Below are positions 46,792 to 56,752 of a DNA stretch of 64,000 nucleotides, piece after piece (the stretch's first letter is position 1; each line of letters opens with the position of its first letter). The translations under genes were made by a program, and so were the position numbers. The notes below the pieces were generated by a model, which saw nothing but the letters and a program-made list of their open reading frames with translations, was not told where the DNA came from and did no database searches. This DNA comes from Burkholderia contaminans (GTDB taxonomy: Bacteria > Pseudomonadota > Gammaproteobacteria > Burkholderiales > Burkholderiaceae), in contig NZ_CP090640.1 of the NCBI RefSeq assembly GCF_029633825.1, positions 248,001 through 312,000 of the forward strand, in the 5' to 3' direction.

Positions 46792-48003
46792 TTGGCACAC
46801 GCAGAACTCGCAGGAAAACACCTCGTTCTCGGCCTGACGGGCGGGATCGCCTGCTACAAGATCGCCGAGCTCACGCGGCTGCTCGTAAAGGCCGGCGCGA
46901 CCGTGCAGGTCGCGATGACCGAAGCCGCTACCCAGTTCATCACGCCCGTCACGATGCAGGCGCTGTCGGGCCGGCCCGTCTACACGAGCCAGTGGGACGC
47001 GCGCATCGACAACAACATGGCGCACATCGACCTGTCGCGCGAAGCCGATGCGATCGTGATCGCGCCCGCATCGACGGACTTCCTCGCGAAGCTCGCGCAC
47101 GGATTCGCGGACGATCTGCTGTCGACGCTGTGCGTCGCGCGCGATTGCCCGCTGCTCGTCGTTCCCGCGATGAATCGCCAGATGTGGCAGAACCCGGCCA
47201 CGCAACGCAACGCCGCACAACTGCGCGCGGACGGCGTGTCGGTGCTCGGCCCGGATTCGGGCGCGCAGGCATGCGGCGAAGTCGGCGACGGCCGGATGCT
47301 CGAGCCCGAGGCGATCTACGAAGCGATCGTCGCGCACTTCGCGCCGAAGGTACTCGCGCACCGGCGCGTGCTGATCACGGCCGGCCCGACGTTCGAACCG
47401 CTCGACCCGGTGCGCGGCCTCACGAACCGCTCGAGCGGCAAGATGGGCTTCGCGCTCGCGCGCGCCGCGCAGCAGGCCGGCGCCGACGTGCATCTCGTCG
47501 CGGGGCCGGTCGCGCTCGACACGCCGTGGGGCGTCTACCGCCAGGACGTGCAGACGGCGCAGCAGATGTACGACGCGGTCATGCATGCCGTCGCCGATGC
47601 CGACATCTTCATCGCGGTGGCTGCAGTCGCCGACTGGCGCGTCGCCCAGCCGGCCGAGCACAAGATGAAGAAGACGGCCGACCACAAGGTGCCCACGCTC
47701 GCGTTCGTCGAGAACCCCGACATCCTCGCGTCGGTCGCGGCGCTGCCCGCCCCGCCGTTCTGCGTCGGCTTCGCGGCCGAAAGCGGCGACCTCGACGTGC
47801 ACGGCGACGAAAAGCGCAAGCGCAAGAACGTGCCGCTGCTCGTCGGCAACCTCGGCCCGCTGACGTTCGGGCGCGACGACAACGAAGTCGTGCTGTTCGA
47901 GGCCGCCGGCCTCACGCGCCTGCCGCGCGCACCGAAGGACGAACTCGCGCACACGCTCGTCGCGGAAATCGCGAAGCGCCTGCCCGACAACCGCCTGATC
48001 TGA
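46792..48003 (+). CDS. coaBC: Phosphopantothenoylcysteine decarboxylase/synthetase CoaBC
   Basis: Bifunctional coenzyme A enzyme of 403 residues. The N-terminal flavoprotein decarboxylase has [14 protein letters not shown] and [16 protein letters not shown]; the C-terminal synthetase has [25 protein letters not shown] and the KMKK motif. The start codon is TTG at 46792, supported by GGAGG 7 nt upstream and by homology from [10 protein letters not shown]. Lies between lspA and dut. Confidence 0.94.
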   Translation: MAHAELAGKHLVLGLTGGIACYKIAELTRLLVKAGATVQVAMTEAATQFITPVTMQALSGRPVYTSQWDARIDNNMAHIDLSREADAIVIAPASTDFLAKLAHGFADDLLSTLCVARDCPLLVVPAMNRQMWQNPATQRNAAQLRADGVSVLGPDSGAQACGEVGDGRMLEPEAIYEAIVAHFAPKVLAHRRVLITAGPTFEPLDPVRGLTNRSSGKMGFALARAAQQAGADVHLVAGPVALDTPWGVYRQDVQTAQQMYDAVMHAVADADIFIAVAAVADWRVAQPAEHKMKKTADHKVPTLAFVENPDILASVAALPAPPFCVGFAAESGDLDVHGDEKRKRKNVPLLVGNLGPLTFGRDDNEVVLFEAAGLTRLPRAPKDELAHTLVAEIAKRLPDNRLI

Positions 48004-48058
48004 TCTCCCGCGCGGCGGCCGTCGCTGCCGCGCCCTTCCCGACCCATTCGACGACCGC

Positions 48059-48505
48059 ATGAAACTCGACCTGAAGATTCTCGACGCGCGCATGCGCGAC
48101 TACCTGCCCGCCTACGCGACCACCGGCAGCGCGGGCCTCGACCTGCGTGCGTGCCTCGATGCACCGGTCACGCTGCAGCCGGGCGAAACGACGCTCGTGC
48201 CGACCGGCCTCGCGATCCATCTCGCCGATCCCGGCTACGCGGCGCTGATCCTGCCGCGCTCCGGCCTCGGCCACAAGCACGGCATCGTGCTCGGCAACCT
48301 CGTCGGCCTGATCGATTCCGACTACCAGGGCCAACTCATGGTCTCGACGTGGAACCGCGGCCAGACCGAGTTCGTGCTCAATCCGTTCGAGCGGCTCGCC
48401 CAGCTCGTGATCGTGCCGGTCGTGCAGGCGCAGTTCAACATCGTCGACGACTTCGCCGAAAGCGATCGCGGCGAGGGCGGCTTCGGCAGCACCGGCCGTC
48501 ACTGA
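48059..48505 (+). CDS. dut: dUTP diphosphatase Dut
   Basis: Trimeric dUTPase of 148 residues; hydrolyses dUTP to dUMP. All five motifs are visible: [41 protein letters not shown] and the C-terminal GEGGFGSTG. Commonly follows coaBC, as here. Confidence 0.97.
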   Translation: MKLDLKILDARMRDYLPAYATTGSAGLDLRACLDAPVTLQPGETTLVPTGLAIHLADPGYAALILPRSGLGHKHGIVLGNLVGLIDSDYQGQLMVSTWNRGQTEFVLNPFERLAQLVIVPVVQAQFNIVDDFAESDRGEGGFGSTGRH

Positions 48506-48516
48506 ACGACGCAACG

Positions 48517-48543
48517 AAAAAAGGGGCCGCGGCCCCTTTTTTT
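48517..48543. terminator. Bidirectional terminator between dut and the membrane-protein gene
   Basis: GGGGCC GC GGCCCC stem with A6 before and T7 after, between the convergent dut gene and the membrane-protein gene at 48558. Confidence 0.85.
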
Positions 48544-48557
48544 CTATTCCGTCGCCG

Positions 48558-49328
48558 TCATTCCTCGACGGGTTGTGCGATCCGCGCCGGCGCCAGGTCG
48601 CGCTGCCGCGCCTGAGCCGCGATCGCGTAGATCACCATCGCAACCAGCACACCGAGCAGCACGGCCGACGAGCCGATCGTGCCGAGCGCAAGGCCGCCCT
48701 TCGCAACCGGCTTCGTCAGCAGGTCGCCGACCGTCGCGCCGAACGGACGCGTGAGCACGAACGCGGCCCAGAACAGCAGCACGCCGGAGATCCGCGTGAA
48801 ATAGTGCGCGAGCACGATCACCGCGAGCAGCCCGCCGATCAGCAGCGCGCCGCCGCCGAAGCCGAGCCCCGAGCTGTCCGCGAGGAAGTCGCCGAGCGCG
48901 GTGCCGAGCGTGTTCGAGAACAGGATCGCGATCCAGTACAGCAACTCGACCTTGCGCGTGCGGATCAGGTCGACCGACAGCGATTCGCCGCTGAGGCGCC
49001 ACACAGCGAAGATCGCCAGCAGGATCGCGACGAGGATCGACGAGCCGGCCGCATAGCCGAGACCGAGCGTGCGGTCCATGAAGTCTGACATCGTCGTGCC
49101 GGCCGTGCTCGTCGCGACGATCACGGCCCAGTAGATCGCCGGGCGATAGCGGGTCGTCCTGAGCTGCGCGCCCAGCGTCACGAGAAAGAAGCCGAACAGC
49201 AGGATGGAGCTCACCGCGTAGCCGACGTTCAGCGTCATCGACAGCAGGTCGCCGCCGGTTTCGCCGAGCGTCGTCGCGCAGATCTTCATGATCCAGAACG
49301 CGAGCGTGATTTCAGGAAGTTTGTTCAT
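48558..49328 (-). CDS. COG4705-like membrane protein with fourfold repeat
   Basis: Membrane protein of 256 residues with about eight hydrophobic segments. Four related repeats start at about residues 11 (FWIMKICATTLGETGGD), 66 (YWAVIVATSTAGTTMSD), 131 (YWIAILFSNTLGTALGD) and 187 (FWAAFVLTRPFGATVGD). Each begins with an aromatic-Trp pair and ends with a Gly-rich segment and Asp. The pattern matches proteins listed as COG4705, which have no firm function. The duplicated pattern suggests an ion- or metal-handling transporter, but that is a guess. Confidence 0.8.
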   Translation of the reverse strand: MNKLPEITLAFWIMKICATTLGETGGDLLSMTLNVGYAVSSILLFGFFLVTLGAQLRTTRYRPAIYWAVIVATSTAGTTMSDFMDRTLGLGYAAGSSILVAILLAIFAVWRLSGESLSVDLIRTRKVELLYWIAILFSNTLGTALGDFLADSSGLGFGGGALLIGGLLAVIVLAHYFTRISGVLLFWAAFVLTRPFGATVGDLLTKPVAKGGLALGTIGSSAVLLGVLVAMVIYAIAAQARQRDLAPARIAQPVEE

Positions 49329-49459
49329 TCGAACCCCTTTTGCAGGAAAGCGGCGGGCCGGCGCGGGCCGGCCTGCCTTGCAGACAGGATCGAATGTAGT
49401 CGCCGCGGGCTTAACGGAACCTTAGGGAATGGAGAATCGGTGCGGGCGGGCCGCGCCCG

Positions 49460-50866
49460 TCAACGCGCGTGCTGGTGCCGGTAATGCAGCGCGTACGCGA
49501 GCGTAAGCAGCACGACGAACACGACGCCGACCACCATCGTCATCCGGAATTCGCGCGTGAACGCGGTCGTGAACAGGATCGCTGCGACGAGGCCGGCACC
49601 GAGCAGGCTGCCGAAAGGGTGGCCCCACATCCGGAACGCGAGCGCGGGGCCGCGATAGCGCGAACGGAAGCGCAGGTGCGTGACGAAGATCATCAGCCAC
49701 GTGAACAGCGCACCGAACATCGCGATCGCCATCATCACGGTGAACGCGGTGTCGGGCGCCAGCGCGACCAGCACGGCCGCGACCGCGACGCCGCTCGTCG
49801 AGATCCACAGCGCCGCGCGCGGCACGCCGTTCGTGCCGAGCCGGCCGAACACCGCCGGCGCGAGCCGCGCACGCGACAGGCTGAACATCATCCGCGTCGT
49901 CACGTAAAGCTGGCTGTTCATCGCCGACAGTGCCGCGATCAACAGCACGAAGTTGATCACGCCTGCCGCGTACGGCACATGAGTCGCGGCCATCACCTTC
50001 ACGAACGGGCTTTCGTCGGTGCCGGCCTGCGTCCACGGCACGATCGCGAGCATCAGCGACAGCGTCAGCAGGTAGAACAGCACGAGCCGGAACACGGTCG
50101 AGCGGAACGCGCGCGTGACCGCGTGCTGCGGATCGCGCGCCTCGCCGGCCGCGATCGCGACGGCTTCGATGCTCATGTAGCTGAAGATCGCGACGATCAC
50201 CGCGACCCAGGTGCCCCACGGCCCCTTCGGCATGAAGCCGCCGTGCGCGGTGTAGTTCGCGAAACCGATGCCCGATGCGGCCGGCGCCGACCCGACGAGA
50301 TAGGCGCCGAGTACGACGAACACGACGATCGCCGCGATCTTCAGCAGCGAGAACGCGTATTCGACCGTGCCGTACAGCGTGACGCTCGCGAGGTTAACGG
50401 CGATCAGCAGCGCGGAGAATCCGATCACCCAATACCATCCGGGCACGGCCGGGAACCAGTACTTCATGAACACGGCGATCGCGCTGATCTCGGTGCCGAT
50501 CGCGAACACGACCGCGAACCAGTACGCATAGCGCACCAGGAAACCCGCCAGCGGGCCGACATAGTGCTCGGCATACGCGCCGAACGACCCGGCCGTCGGA
50601 TGGGCGACCGTCATTTCCGCGAGTGCGCCCATCAGCAGCAGCGCGATCAGCGCGCCGATCGCATACGAGACCAGCACGCTCGGGCCGGCGAGCCCGATCG
50701 CGAACCCGCTGCCGAGAAACAGCCCCGTGCCGATCGCGCCGCCGATCGCGATCATCGCCATCTGCCCGGACGTCAGCGCATGGCGCAAACCCTGTTCGCG
50801 CGCGACGATGTCGTCGAACGTTCGTTGTTCTTGTGTCACTGCGTTGCCACTCCCCTGCACCACCAT
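49460..50866 (-). CDS. APC-superfamily amino-acid permease
   Basis: Permease of 468 residues with about 12 membrane segments. The AAT-family signature MIAIGGAIGTGLFLGSG is near residue 38, and GFSALLIAVNLASVTLYGTVEYAFSLLK follows. This matches GabP/ProY/CycA/RocE-type transporters for amino acids. The substrate cannot be told from sequence. It starts 77 bp from the clpA stop with the clpA terminator between, so it is probably transcribed alone. Confidence 0.9.
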   Translation of the reverse strand: MVVQGSGNAVTQEQRTFDDIVAREQGLRHALTSGQMAMIAIGGAIGTGLFLGSGFAIGLAGPSVLVSYAIGALIALLLMGALAEMTVAHPTAGSFGAYAEHYVGPLAGFLVRYAYWFAVVFAIGTEISAIAVFMKYWFPAVPGWYWVIGFSALLIAVNLASVTLYGTVEYAFSLLKIAAIVVFVVLGAYLVGSAPAASGIGFANYTAHGGFMPKGPWGTWVAVIVAIFSYMSIEAVAIAAGEARDPQHAVTRAFRSTVFRLVLFYLLTLSLMLAIVPWTQAGTDESPFVKVMAATHVPYAAGVINFVLLIAALSAMNSQLYVTTRMMFSLSRARLAPAVFGRLGTNGVPRAALWISTSGVAVAAVLVALAPDTAFTVMMAIAMFGALFTWLMIFVTHLRFRSRYRGPALAFRMWGHPFGSLLGAGLVAAILFTTAFTREFRMTMVVGVVFVVLLTLAYALHYRHQHAR

Positions 50867-50893
50867 CGCGCCGCCGGCGCCAGATAAAACGAA

Positions 50894-50919
50894 ACGGCGC
50901 GGAAAACATCCCGCGCCGT
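50894..50919 (-). terminator. Intrinsic terminator of clpS-clpA
   Basis: ACGGCGCGG (50894-50902) pairs with CCGCGCCGT (50911-50919), followed on the minus strand by TTTCGTTTTA. Confidence 0.7.
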
Positions 50920-50943
50920 TCGCATGAACTACCCGATTATCGC

Positions 50944-53244
50944 TTACTCGACTTCGACCGCCTCTTCGTTCGGCTTGTGCGGCGGATTCGCCAACTTGTC
51001 GAACGACAACTGCACCTTGTCGCTTTCGTCGACGTCGACCGTCACGTGCCCGCCGTTGACGAGCTTGCCGAACAGCAGCTCGTCGGCCAGCGCGCGCCGG
51101 ATCGTGTCCTGGATCAGCCGCTGCATCGGCCGCGCGCCCATCAGCGGGTCGAAGCCGTGCTTCGCGAGATGCTTGCGCAACGCGTCGGTGAAGAGCGCGT
51201 CGACCTTCTTCTCGTGCAGCTGTTCCTCGAGCTGGATCAGGAACTTGTCGACCACGCGCATGATGATTTCCTCATCGAGCGAGCGGAAGCTGATGATCGA
51301 ATCCAGGCGGTTGCGGAACTCCGGCGTGAACAGGCGCTTGATGTCGGTCATCTCGTCGCCGGTTTCGCGGCGCGTCGTGAAGCCGATCGTCGCCTTCTGC
51401 ATCGACTCGGCGCCCGCGTTCGTCGTCATGATGATGATGACGTTGCGGAAATCCGCCTTGCGGCCGTTGTTGTCCGTCAGCGTGCCGTGGTCCATCACCT
51501 GCAGCAGCACGTTGAAGATGTCCGGATGCGCCTTCTCGATTTCGTCGAGCAGCAGCACGCAATGCGGCTTCTTCGTGACGGCCTCGGTCAGCAGGCCGCC
51601 CTGGTCGAACCCGACATAGCCCGGCGGCGCGCCGATCAGCCGGCTCACCGCATGACGCTCCATGTATTCCGACATGTCGAAGCGGATCAGCTCGATGCCG
51701 AGCGTGAACGCGAGCTGGCGCGCCACTTCGGTCTTGCCGACACCCGTCGGGCCGGAGAACAGGAACGCGCCGATCGGCTTGTCCATCTTGCCGAGGCCCG
51801 CGCGCGCCATCTTGATCGAGGCTGCGAGCGCATCGATCGCCGGATCCTGGCCGAACACGACGCTCTTCAGGTCGCGGTCGAGCGTCTGCAGCTTGCTGCG
51901 GTCGTCCTGCGATACGCTCTGCGGCGGCACGCGCGCGATCTTCGAGATGATTTCCTCGATCTCGCTCTTGCCGATCGTCTTCTTCTGCTTCGACTTCGGC
52001 AGGATGCGCTGAGCGGCGCCCGCTTCATCGATCACATCGATTGCCTTGTCCGGCAGGTGACGGTCGGTAATGAAGCGCGCCGACAGTTCGGCTGCGGCCG
52101 ACAGTGCGCCCGACGAATACTTGACGCCGTGATGCTCTTCGAAGCGCGACTTCAGCCCGCGCAGGATCGCGACCGTCTGCTCGACGCTCGGCTCCGTCAC
52201 GTCGACCTTCTGGAAGCGCCGCGACAGCGCCGCGTCCTTCTCGAAGATGCCGCGATATTCGGTGAACGTGGTCGCGCCGATGCACTTGAGCACGCCGGAC
52301 GACAGCGCCGGCTTCAGCAGGTTCGACGCATCGAGCGTGCCGCCCGACGCGGCGCCCGCGCCGATCAGCGTGTGGATCTCGTCGATGAACAGGATCGCGT
52401 GCGGACGCTCCTTCAGCTCCTTCAGCACCGTCTTCAGACGTTGCTCGAAGTCGCCGCGGTACTTGGTGCCCGCGAGCAACGCGCCCATGTCGAGCGAGTA
52501 GACCTGCGCGTTCGCGAGGATGTCCGGCACTTCGCCGCGCGTGATGCGATAGGCGAGCCCTTCCGCGATCGCGGTCTTGCCGACGCCGGCTTCGCCGACG
52601 AGCAGCGGATTGTTCTTGCGGCGGCGGCACAGCACCTGGACCACGCGCTCGACCTCGGGCTCGCGACCGATCAGCGGATCGATGCGGCCGTCCTTCGCCA
52701 TCTGGTTCAGGTTCTGCGTGAATTGCGCGAGCGGGGTTTCCTTCTGCGCATTCGCGTCTTCGCTTTCCGCATTCGCGTCGGACGACTTCGCGGCTTCGCC
52801 GTTGTTCGTCTTCGCGATGCCGTGCGAAATGAAGTTCACGACGTCGAGGCGCGTGACGCCCTGCTGCTGCAGGTAGTACACGGCATGCGAATCCTTCTCG
52901 CCGAAGATCGCGACCAGCACGTTCGCGCCGGTCACTTCCTTCTTGCCGTTCGACGTCGACTGGACGTGCATGATCGCGCGCTGGATCACGCGCTGGAAAC
53001 CGAGCGTCGGCTGGGTATCGACATCGTCGGTACCCGGGACGGTAGGTGTGTTGTCGTGGATGAAATTGCGCAGGTTCTGACGCAAGTCCTCGATGTTGGC
53101 CGCACACGCGCGCAACACCTCGGCTGCCGTCGGATTATCCAGCAGGGCCAGCAGCAGGTGCTCGACCGTAATGAACTCATGGCGCGCCTGGCGTGCTTCC
53201 ATGAACGCCATGTGCAGGCTGACTTCCAATTCCTGGGCAATCAT
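50944..53244 (-). CDS. clpA: ATP-dependent Clp protease ATP-binding subunit ClpA
   Basis: Hsp100 unfoldase of 766 residues from [14 protein letters not shown]. It has an N-terminal Clp repeat domain, AAA-1 with GEAGVGKTA and [11 protein letters not shown], and AAA-2 with [13 protein letters not shown]. The ClpP-docking loop has an IGF sequence ([11 protein letters not shown]) where ClpA usually has IGL. It overlaps clpS by 4 bp. The longer open frame would add MRDGGS, not needed. Works with ClpP for regulated proteolysis. Confidence 0.96.
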   Translation of the reverse strand: MIAQELEVSLHMAFMEARQARHEFITVEHLLLALLDNPTAAEVLRACAANIEDLRQNLRNFIHDNTPTVPGTDDVDTQPTLGFQRVIQRAIMHVQSTSNGKKEVTGANVLVAIFGEKDSHAVYYLQQQGVTRLDVVNFISHGIAKTNNGEAAKSSDANAESEDANAQKETPLAQFTQNLNQMAKDGRIDPLIGREPEVERVVQVLCRRRKNNPLLVGEAGVGKTAIAEGLAYRITRGEVPDILANAQVYSLDMGALLAGTKYRGDFEQRLKTVLKELKERPHAILFIDEIHTLIGAGAASGGTLDASNLLKPALSSGVLKCIGATTFTEYRGIFEKDAALSRRFQKVDVTEPSVEQTVAILRGLKSRFEEHHGVKYSSGALSAAAELSARFITDRHLPDKAIDVIDEAGAAQRILPKSKQKKTIGKSEIEEIISKIARVPPQSVSQDDRSKLQTLDRDLKSVVFGQDPAIDALAASIKMARAGLGKMDKPIGAFLFSGPTGVGKTEVARQLAFTLGIELIRFDMSEYMERHAVSRLIGAPPGYVGFDQGGLLTEAVTKKPHCVLLLDEIEKAHPDIFNVLLQVMDHGTLTDNNGRKADFRNVIIIMTTNAGAESMQKATIGFTTRRETGDEMTDIKRLFTPEFRNRLDSIISFRSLDEEIIMRVVDKFLIQLEEQLHEKKVDALFTDALRKHLAKHGFDPLMGARPMQRLIQDTIRRALADELLFGKLVNGGHVTVDVDESDKVQLSFDKLANPPHKPNEEAVEVE

Positions 53245-53555
53245 GCTTCCTCCATCACGCACTGCAGCGGATGCCCTGCCTGCCGCGCATGGGTAACGAC
53301 TTGCTCAACCTTGGTCGACGCGATGTCCCGCGTATAGACCCCACAAACCCCTCGCCCTTCGCGATGGACCTTCAGCATGATCTGCGTGGCCGTCTCGCGA
53401 TCCTTCTTGAAATACTCCTGGACCACCATCACAACGAATTCCATCGGCGTGAAGTCGTCGTTCAGCAGCACCACCTTGTACATCGAAGGCGGCTTGAGCT
53501 TCTGCTGCTTGCGTTCCAGGACGGTGCTGTCCTGCTTGTCCGGGATAATCGCCAT
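53241..53555 (-). CDS. clpS: ATP-dependent Clp protease adaptor ClpS
   Basis: Adaptor of 104 residues that delivers N-degron substrates to ClpAP. The conserved [17 protein letters not shown] and [19 protein letters not shown] segments are present. ATG overlaps the clpA start region by 4 bp. Confidence 0.96.
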   Translation of the reverse strand: MAIIPDKQDSTVLERKQQKLKPPSMYKVVLLNDDFTPMEFVVMVVQEYFKKDRETATQIMLKVHREGRGVCGVYTRDIASTKVEQVVTHARQAGHPLQCVMEEA

Positions 53556-54099
53556 ACACCCATTCTAAACAACTCGGACAGGCCCGCAATCCTGCCATTA
53601 CCCGACCGACCGGCCGGCGCCCTCCCCGGAATCCCGGAACACGCGATCTTCTTCGCGCCATACGAAAGCCGGCTGCGGTGCCGGCTTTCACGCGTGGCGC
53701 GGAACACGAACCGTCAGGGGAACCGCACCGGAACGTCGTGTCTGCATCCAGTATCCCACAAGCCGGGACGACTCGAACGCGTGTCACTCGAGCCTGGTAT
53801 ATGAGCCGATTATGCGGCTTTTCAAGACCTCGCGCTCGGCCGCGTGCTGCTAAGCAAAGCCGGAAAAACCCTGAAAATGGGTTCTTTACAACGTCCCTCT
53901 AAACGTCTAAAAATTCCACTTGACACTCCAATAAAGAGCGCCAACAATCAAGCTGGCACTTTTTTCAATTTGCCGGTTGGCAAAATGAAAGAGGCCGAGG
54001 TGAGCTTGTGAGGGGGGAACGGCTGCGTTTCAGGTCGTTTAGCTTTTCGAGCGTGCTCGTGGTAAGTAGCAGCGACTGTGTGACAGGGGAAGTAGGAAA
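53556..54099. other. Intergenic region between clpS and the cold-shock gene (544 bp)
   Basis: No gene seen. It has a stem AAAGCCGGC / GCCGGCTTT near 53664-53690, a weak ACCC/GGGT hairpin followed by TTCTTT near 53867-53890, and the promoter and long leader of the cold-shock gene. A TTTGCC/GGCAAA hairpin lies at about 53969-53984 in the leader. The rest is unremarkable. Confidence 0.6.
53920..53948 (+). promoter_or_regulatory. Cold-shock gene promoter
   Basis: TTGACA (53920-53925) and AACAAT (53943-53948) separated by 17 bp. The start near 53955 gives a 5' leader of about 145 nt, the long untranslated leader typical of cspA-type genes. Confidence 0.6.
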
Positions 54100-54303
54100 A
54101 TGGCAACTGGTATCGTTAAGTGGTTCAACGACGCGAAGGGCTTCGGTTTCATCACTCCCGATGAGGGCGGTGAGGATCTGTTTGCGCACTTCTCGGCTAT
54201 CACCATGAATGGCTTCAAGACGCTGAAGGAAGGCCAGAAGGTGAGCTTTGACGTCGTTCAAGGACCGAAGGGCAAGCAAGCGTCGAACATCCAGGCCGCA
54301 TAA
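54100..54303 (+). CDS. Cold-shock protein, CspA family
   Basis: RNA chaperone of 67 residues with RNP1 KGFGFI and RNP2 DLFAHF. The start [18 protein letters not shown] and an AGGGGAAG/TAGGA ribosome-binding site fix the ATG. The long leader suggests post-transcriptional or cold-dependent control. Several Csp paralogues are normal in Burkholderia, so the specific name is not given. Confidence 0.95.
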   Translation: MATGIVKWFNDAKGFGFITPDEGGEDLFAHFSAITMNGFKTLKEGQKVSFDVVQGPKGKQASNIQAA

Positions 54304-54323
54304 GGCACCGGATATCAGACGAA

Positions 54324-54358
54324 GAAACCCGGCGCATGTCTTGCGCCGGGTTTCTTTA
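54324..54358 (+). terminator. Intrinsic terminator of the cold-shock gene
   Basis: GAAACCCGGCGCA / TGCGCCGGGTTTC, a 13-bp stem with a TGTCT loop and a following T-rich run (TTTATTTG). Confidence 0.88.
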
Positions 54359-54362
54359 TTTG

Positions 54363-54398
54363 AGGCCGGCCAATCGATAATCGATTGGCCGGCCTTTT
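54363..54398. terminator. Long near-perfect palindrome, probable terminator of the oxidase gene
   Basis: AGGCCGGCCAATCGAT (54363-54378) and its complement (54380-54395) around a single A. TTTT follows on the plus strand. It sits directly after the cold-shock terminator and 90 bp before the multicopper-oxidase stop on the other strand. Confidence 0.55.
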
Positions 54399-54487
54399 CG
54401 TTCAATCCCGATAACTGAACACACATTGTCTTGTCACACGCGCAGATCGAATACTCCTCCCGCGCGTGAAACATAATCGCCACCTCG

Positions 54488-56095
54488 TTACACGACCTTC
54501 AGCGTGCCCATCATGCCGAGATCCTCGTGTTCGAGAATGTGGCAGTGAAACATGCGCTCTCCGGGCATGTCTTGCGTGACGAGAATCGTCACGGTTTCGC
54601 CGCTGCGCACGTTCACCGTATCGCGCCATGCACGGAACGGCTCGCTCGTGCGCGAACCGCCCGACGCGCGCTCGATCACCTGGAACTGCGTGCCGTGCAG
54701 GTGGAACGGGTGATCCATGTCGGTGCCGTTGCGGATCGTCCAGCGCTCGACGTCGCCACGGCGGCTCGTCAGCGTCGTGCGATGCGGCGCGTAGGTGTCG
54801 CCGTTGATCGTGAAGCGCATGCCCGCCGGGCGGCCGTGCGCCGCGCCTTTCATCATCGCGTCCATGTCCATCTCCTCGCCGAACGCGACCTCCTTGTGCG
54901 CGACCGGTTCGCCCAGCGACGGCACCGCGCGCAGGGTCGCCGGCAGCGCACGTGCGGCGGCAGGCGCGAATGCGACGTCGGCCAGGGCCAGCGCCGGATC
55001 GGGCGGCAGGCTGCCGTGCCCGTCATCGTGCGACATCGACATCTTGCGGCGGTCGTATTCGGCCGCCTGCAGCACGGCGCGCGACGCGCGGTCGCCGGCG
55101 CGGACCAGCAACTCCGCCCGTTCGCCCGGCGCGATCAACAGCGACGTGACACGGCGCGGCGCGTCGAACAGGCCGCCGTCGGTGCCTGCGTGCTCGAACG
55201 CGCGGCCGTCGTCGAACGCGACGCGCAAATAGCGCGCGCTGCACGCGTTCCACACGCGCCAGCGCTCGTCGCCCGCGACATCGATCCGCGGCCGGCGGGC
55301 GCCGTTGACCAGCACGAACTGGCCTTCACGGCCGTTCATCCAGTCCATCATGTCGTTCGGTGCAATCGTGCCGTCGCGCGCAAGCTTCAGGTCCGACACG
55401 AACAGGTTGCGCTCGGGCCAGCCCACCAGCGGATCGTCCACGGCGCGCACGACGAACGGGCCGGCGAGCCCGCGGAAGACCTGTTCGGCCGTCATCATGT
55501 GCGGATGCGGGTGGTACCAGTAAGTGCCGGCGCTCCCCTTCGGCAACGTGAAGCGGTACACGCGCGACGCGCCGGGTGCAACCGGATCGGACGGATTGCC
55601 GTCCTGGTCAGGTGGCACGGGCAGGCCGTGCCAGTGGATCGTCGACGGCTGCGGCAGCTTGTTCACGAACCTGATCTCGACCGTGTCGCCCTCGCGCACG
55701 TCGATCAGTGGACCGACGATGGGGCCCTGCGTACCCGCGCCGAACTGCCAGAACGTGGTCGGCCGTGCGCCGTGCAGCATCGGGCGCGCCACCGGCTGCG
55801 CCACCAGCGTGGCCCGGAACATGCCGGGCTCGCGGCTTTCGTTCGCAAGCGTGCGCAGCGCCGCGAGCGGCGCGCCGGCCGGCAGCGCGTCGGCGGCCGC
55901 GAGCGCGGCCGGTGCGGACTTGCCGCGCGGCCCGTGACCCGCCATCCCTGGCATGCCCGACATGCCGGGCATGTCGTCCATCGAGTCCATGCCGGCCATG
56001 CCGGCGTGACCGGCATGCTGCGCCCACGCGGCACGCGCGAACAGCGACGCGGCCGCGACACCAATGGCATGCGACAGGAAGGTTCTCCGTATCAT
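54488..56095 (-). CDS. Tat-exported multicopper oxidase
   Basis: Laccase-type oxidase of 535 residues from the ATG giving MIRRTFLSHAIGVAAASLF, a Tat signal (RRTFL). A GAGGA ribosome-binding site supports this start. Copper motifs: IHWHGL, WYHPHPHMMT, HPFHLHGTQ and the C-terminal HCHILEHEDLGMMG. The mature N-terminus (about residues 30-58) is rich in His and Met (HAGHAGMAGMD, MPGMSGMPGMAGHG), typical of copper-resistance oxidases such as CueO/CopA. Likely role is periplasmic cuprous oxidation. Alternative: a bilirubin-oxidase-like activity. Confidence 0.9.
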   Translation of the reverse strand: MIRRTFLSHAIGVAAASLFARAAWAQHAGHAGMAGMDSMDDMPGMSGMPGMAGHGPRGKSAPAALAAADALPAGAPLAALRTLANESREPGMFRATLVAQPVARPMLHGARPTTFWQFGAGTQGPIVGPLIDVREGDTVEIRFVNKLPQPSTIHWHGLPVPPDQDGNPSDPVAPGASRVYRFTLPKGSAGTYWYHPHPHMMTAEQVFRGLAGPFVVRAVDDPLVGWPERNLFVSDLKLARDGTIAPNDMMDWMNGREGQFVLVNGARRPRIDVAGDERWRVWNACSARYLRVAFDDGRAFEHAGTDGGLFDAPRRVTSLLIAPGERAELLVRAGDRASRAVLQAAEYDRRKMSMSHDDGHGSLPPDPALALADVAFAPAAARALPATLRAVPSLGEPVAHKEVAFGEEMDMDAMMKGAAHGRPAGMRFTINGDTYAPHRTTLTSRRGDVERWTIRNGTDMDHPFHLHGTQFQVIERASGGSRTSEPFRAWRDTVNVRSGETVTILVTQDMPGERMFHCHILEHEDLGMMGTLKVV

Positions 56096-56752
56096 CAATC
56101 GTTCCTCGTTATCCATGCTGGGTCGCGCGGCCGCCGCGACGCCCGCGCCGGCCGGCTGACGCGCCGATGCGCGACGCGAATCCCGATGCCCGCGTCATCA
56201 TAACCGCAGGCCCACATCGGGAAGCGCCACCGCCCGGCGGCGATACGCCGCAGCGCGCGACAACTCCGCACGTGATTCCGCACGCATAGTCGGTCAGTGG
56301 TGCGCGGCCCTTCGCTCATGGCCTAAGTGCCACTCAACCCTGCCCCCGGCAGTTCCCACGCGGCATCCTTGGGCCTGCCGTTCCGCCCCACCATGGCGCC
56401 GGTCACTTCACCGATCCGCAAACCCGCCAATATTTCACGATGCGGAATAAGTCTCTGCGTTATAAAAATTCGTGGTGCAGGGCACAAAATCCCCGTTTCG
56501 CGATGCCGAAAAACGTTCCGCAATACAAAATGACGCAAATAATCATTTGTTTTTAAAAGAGAAATTTTGTTTAGTGAAGCCGTTCTACATGCACCATCCG
56601 ACCGGGTCGCGGACGTAGACTTTGTTCCATGCACTGACGCTTCGCCACGACGTTCGATACGGAACCCGGCGCAAGCAGCCAGTCGGGCCACAGCCGGCCA
56701 AGCCGGCAGGCGGCACAACAGAATCGCTTGTGATCAGAAAGGGAGAACGGAA
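56096..56752. other. Intergenic, partly AT-rich region with operator-like repeats (657 bp)
   Basis: No convincing gene on either strand; the available frames are short and have no recognisable motif. The stretch 56430-56580 is clearly more AT-rich than the surroundings and holds three related sites (see the operator-like entries). A weak open frame on the minus strand (56323-56718) lacks support and is not called. Confidence 0.6.
56432..56531. promoter_or_regulatory. Three related operator-like sites
   Basis: Sites at 56432-56447, 56496-56510 and 56516-56531 share the core TTCCGCA-N5-AAAT (the first two in the same orientation, read on the minus strand; the third on the plus strand). Pairwise identity is 11-13 of 16 bases. 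They resemble half-sites of IclR-type or related regulators; no cognate gene is near. Confidence 0.3.

Noticed and set aside
50623..53337. Long plus-strand open frame (904 codons) opposite clpA
   Set aside because: Shadow of clpA, whose Walker motifs are on the minus strand.
53965..54483. 172-codon minus-strand frame over the cold-shock gene
   Set aside because: Covers cspA-type RNP motifs on the opposite strand; a shadow.
56323..56718. 131-codon minus-strand frame in the AT-rich region
   Set aside because: No ribosome-binding site or motif, and composition changes along its length; kept as non-coding.
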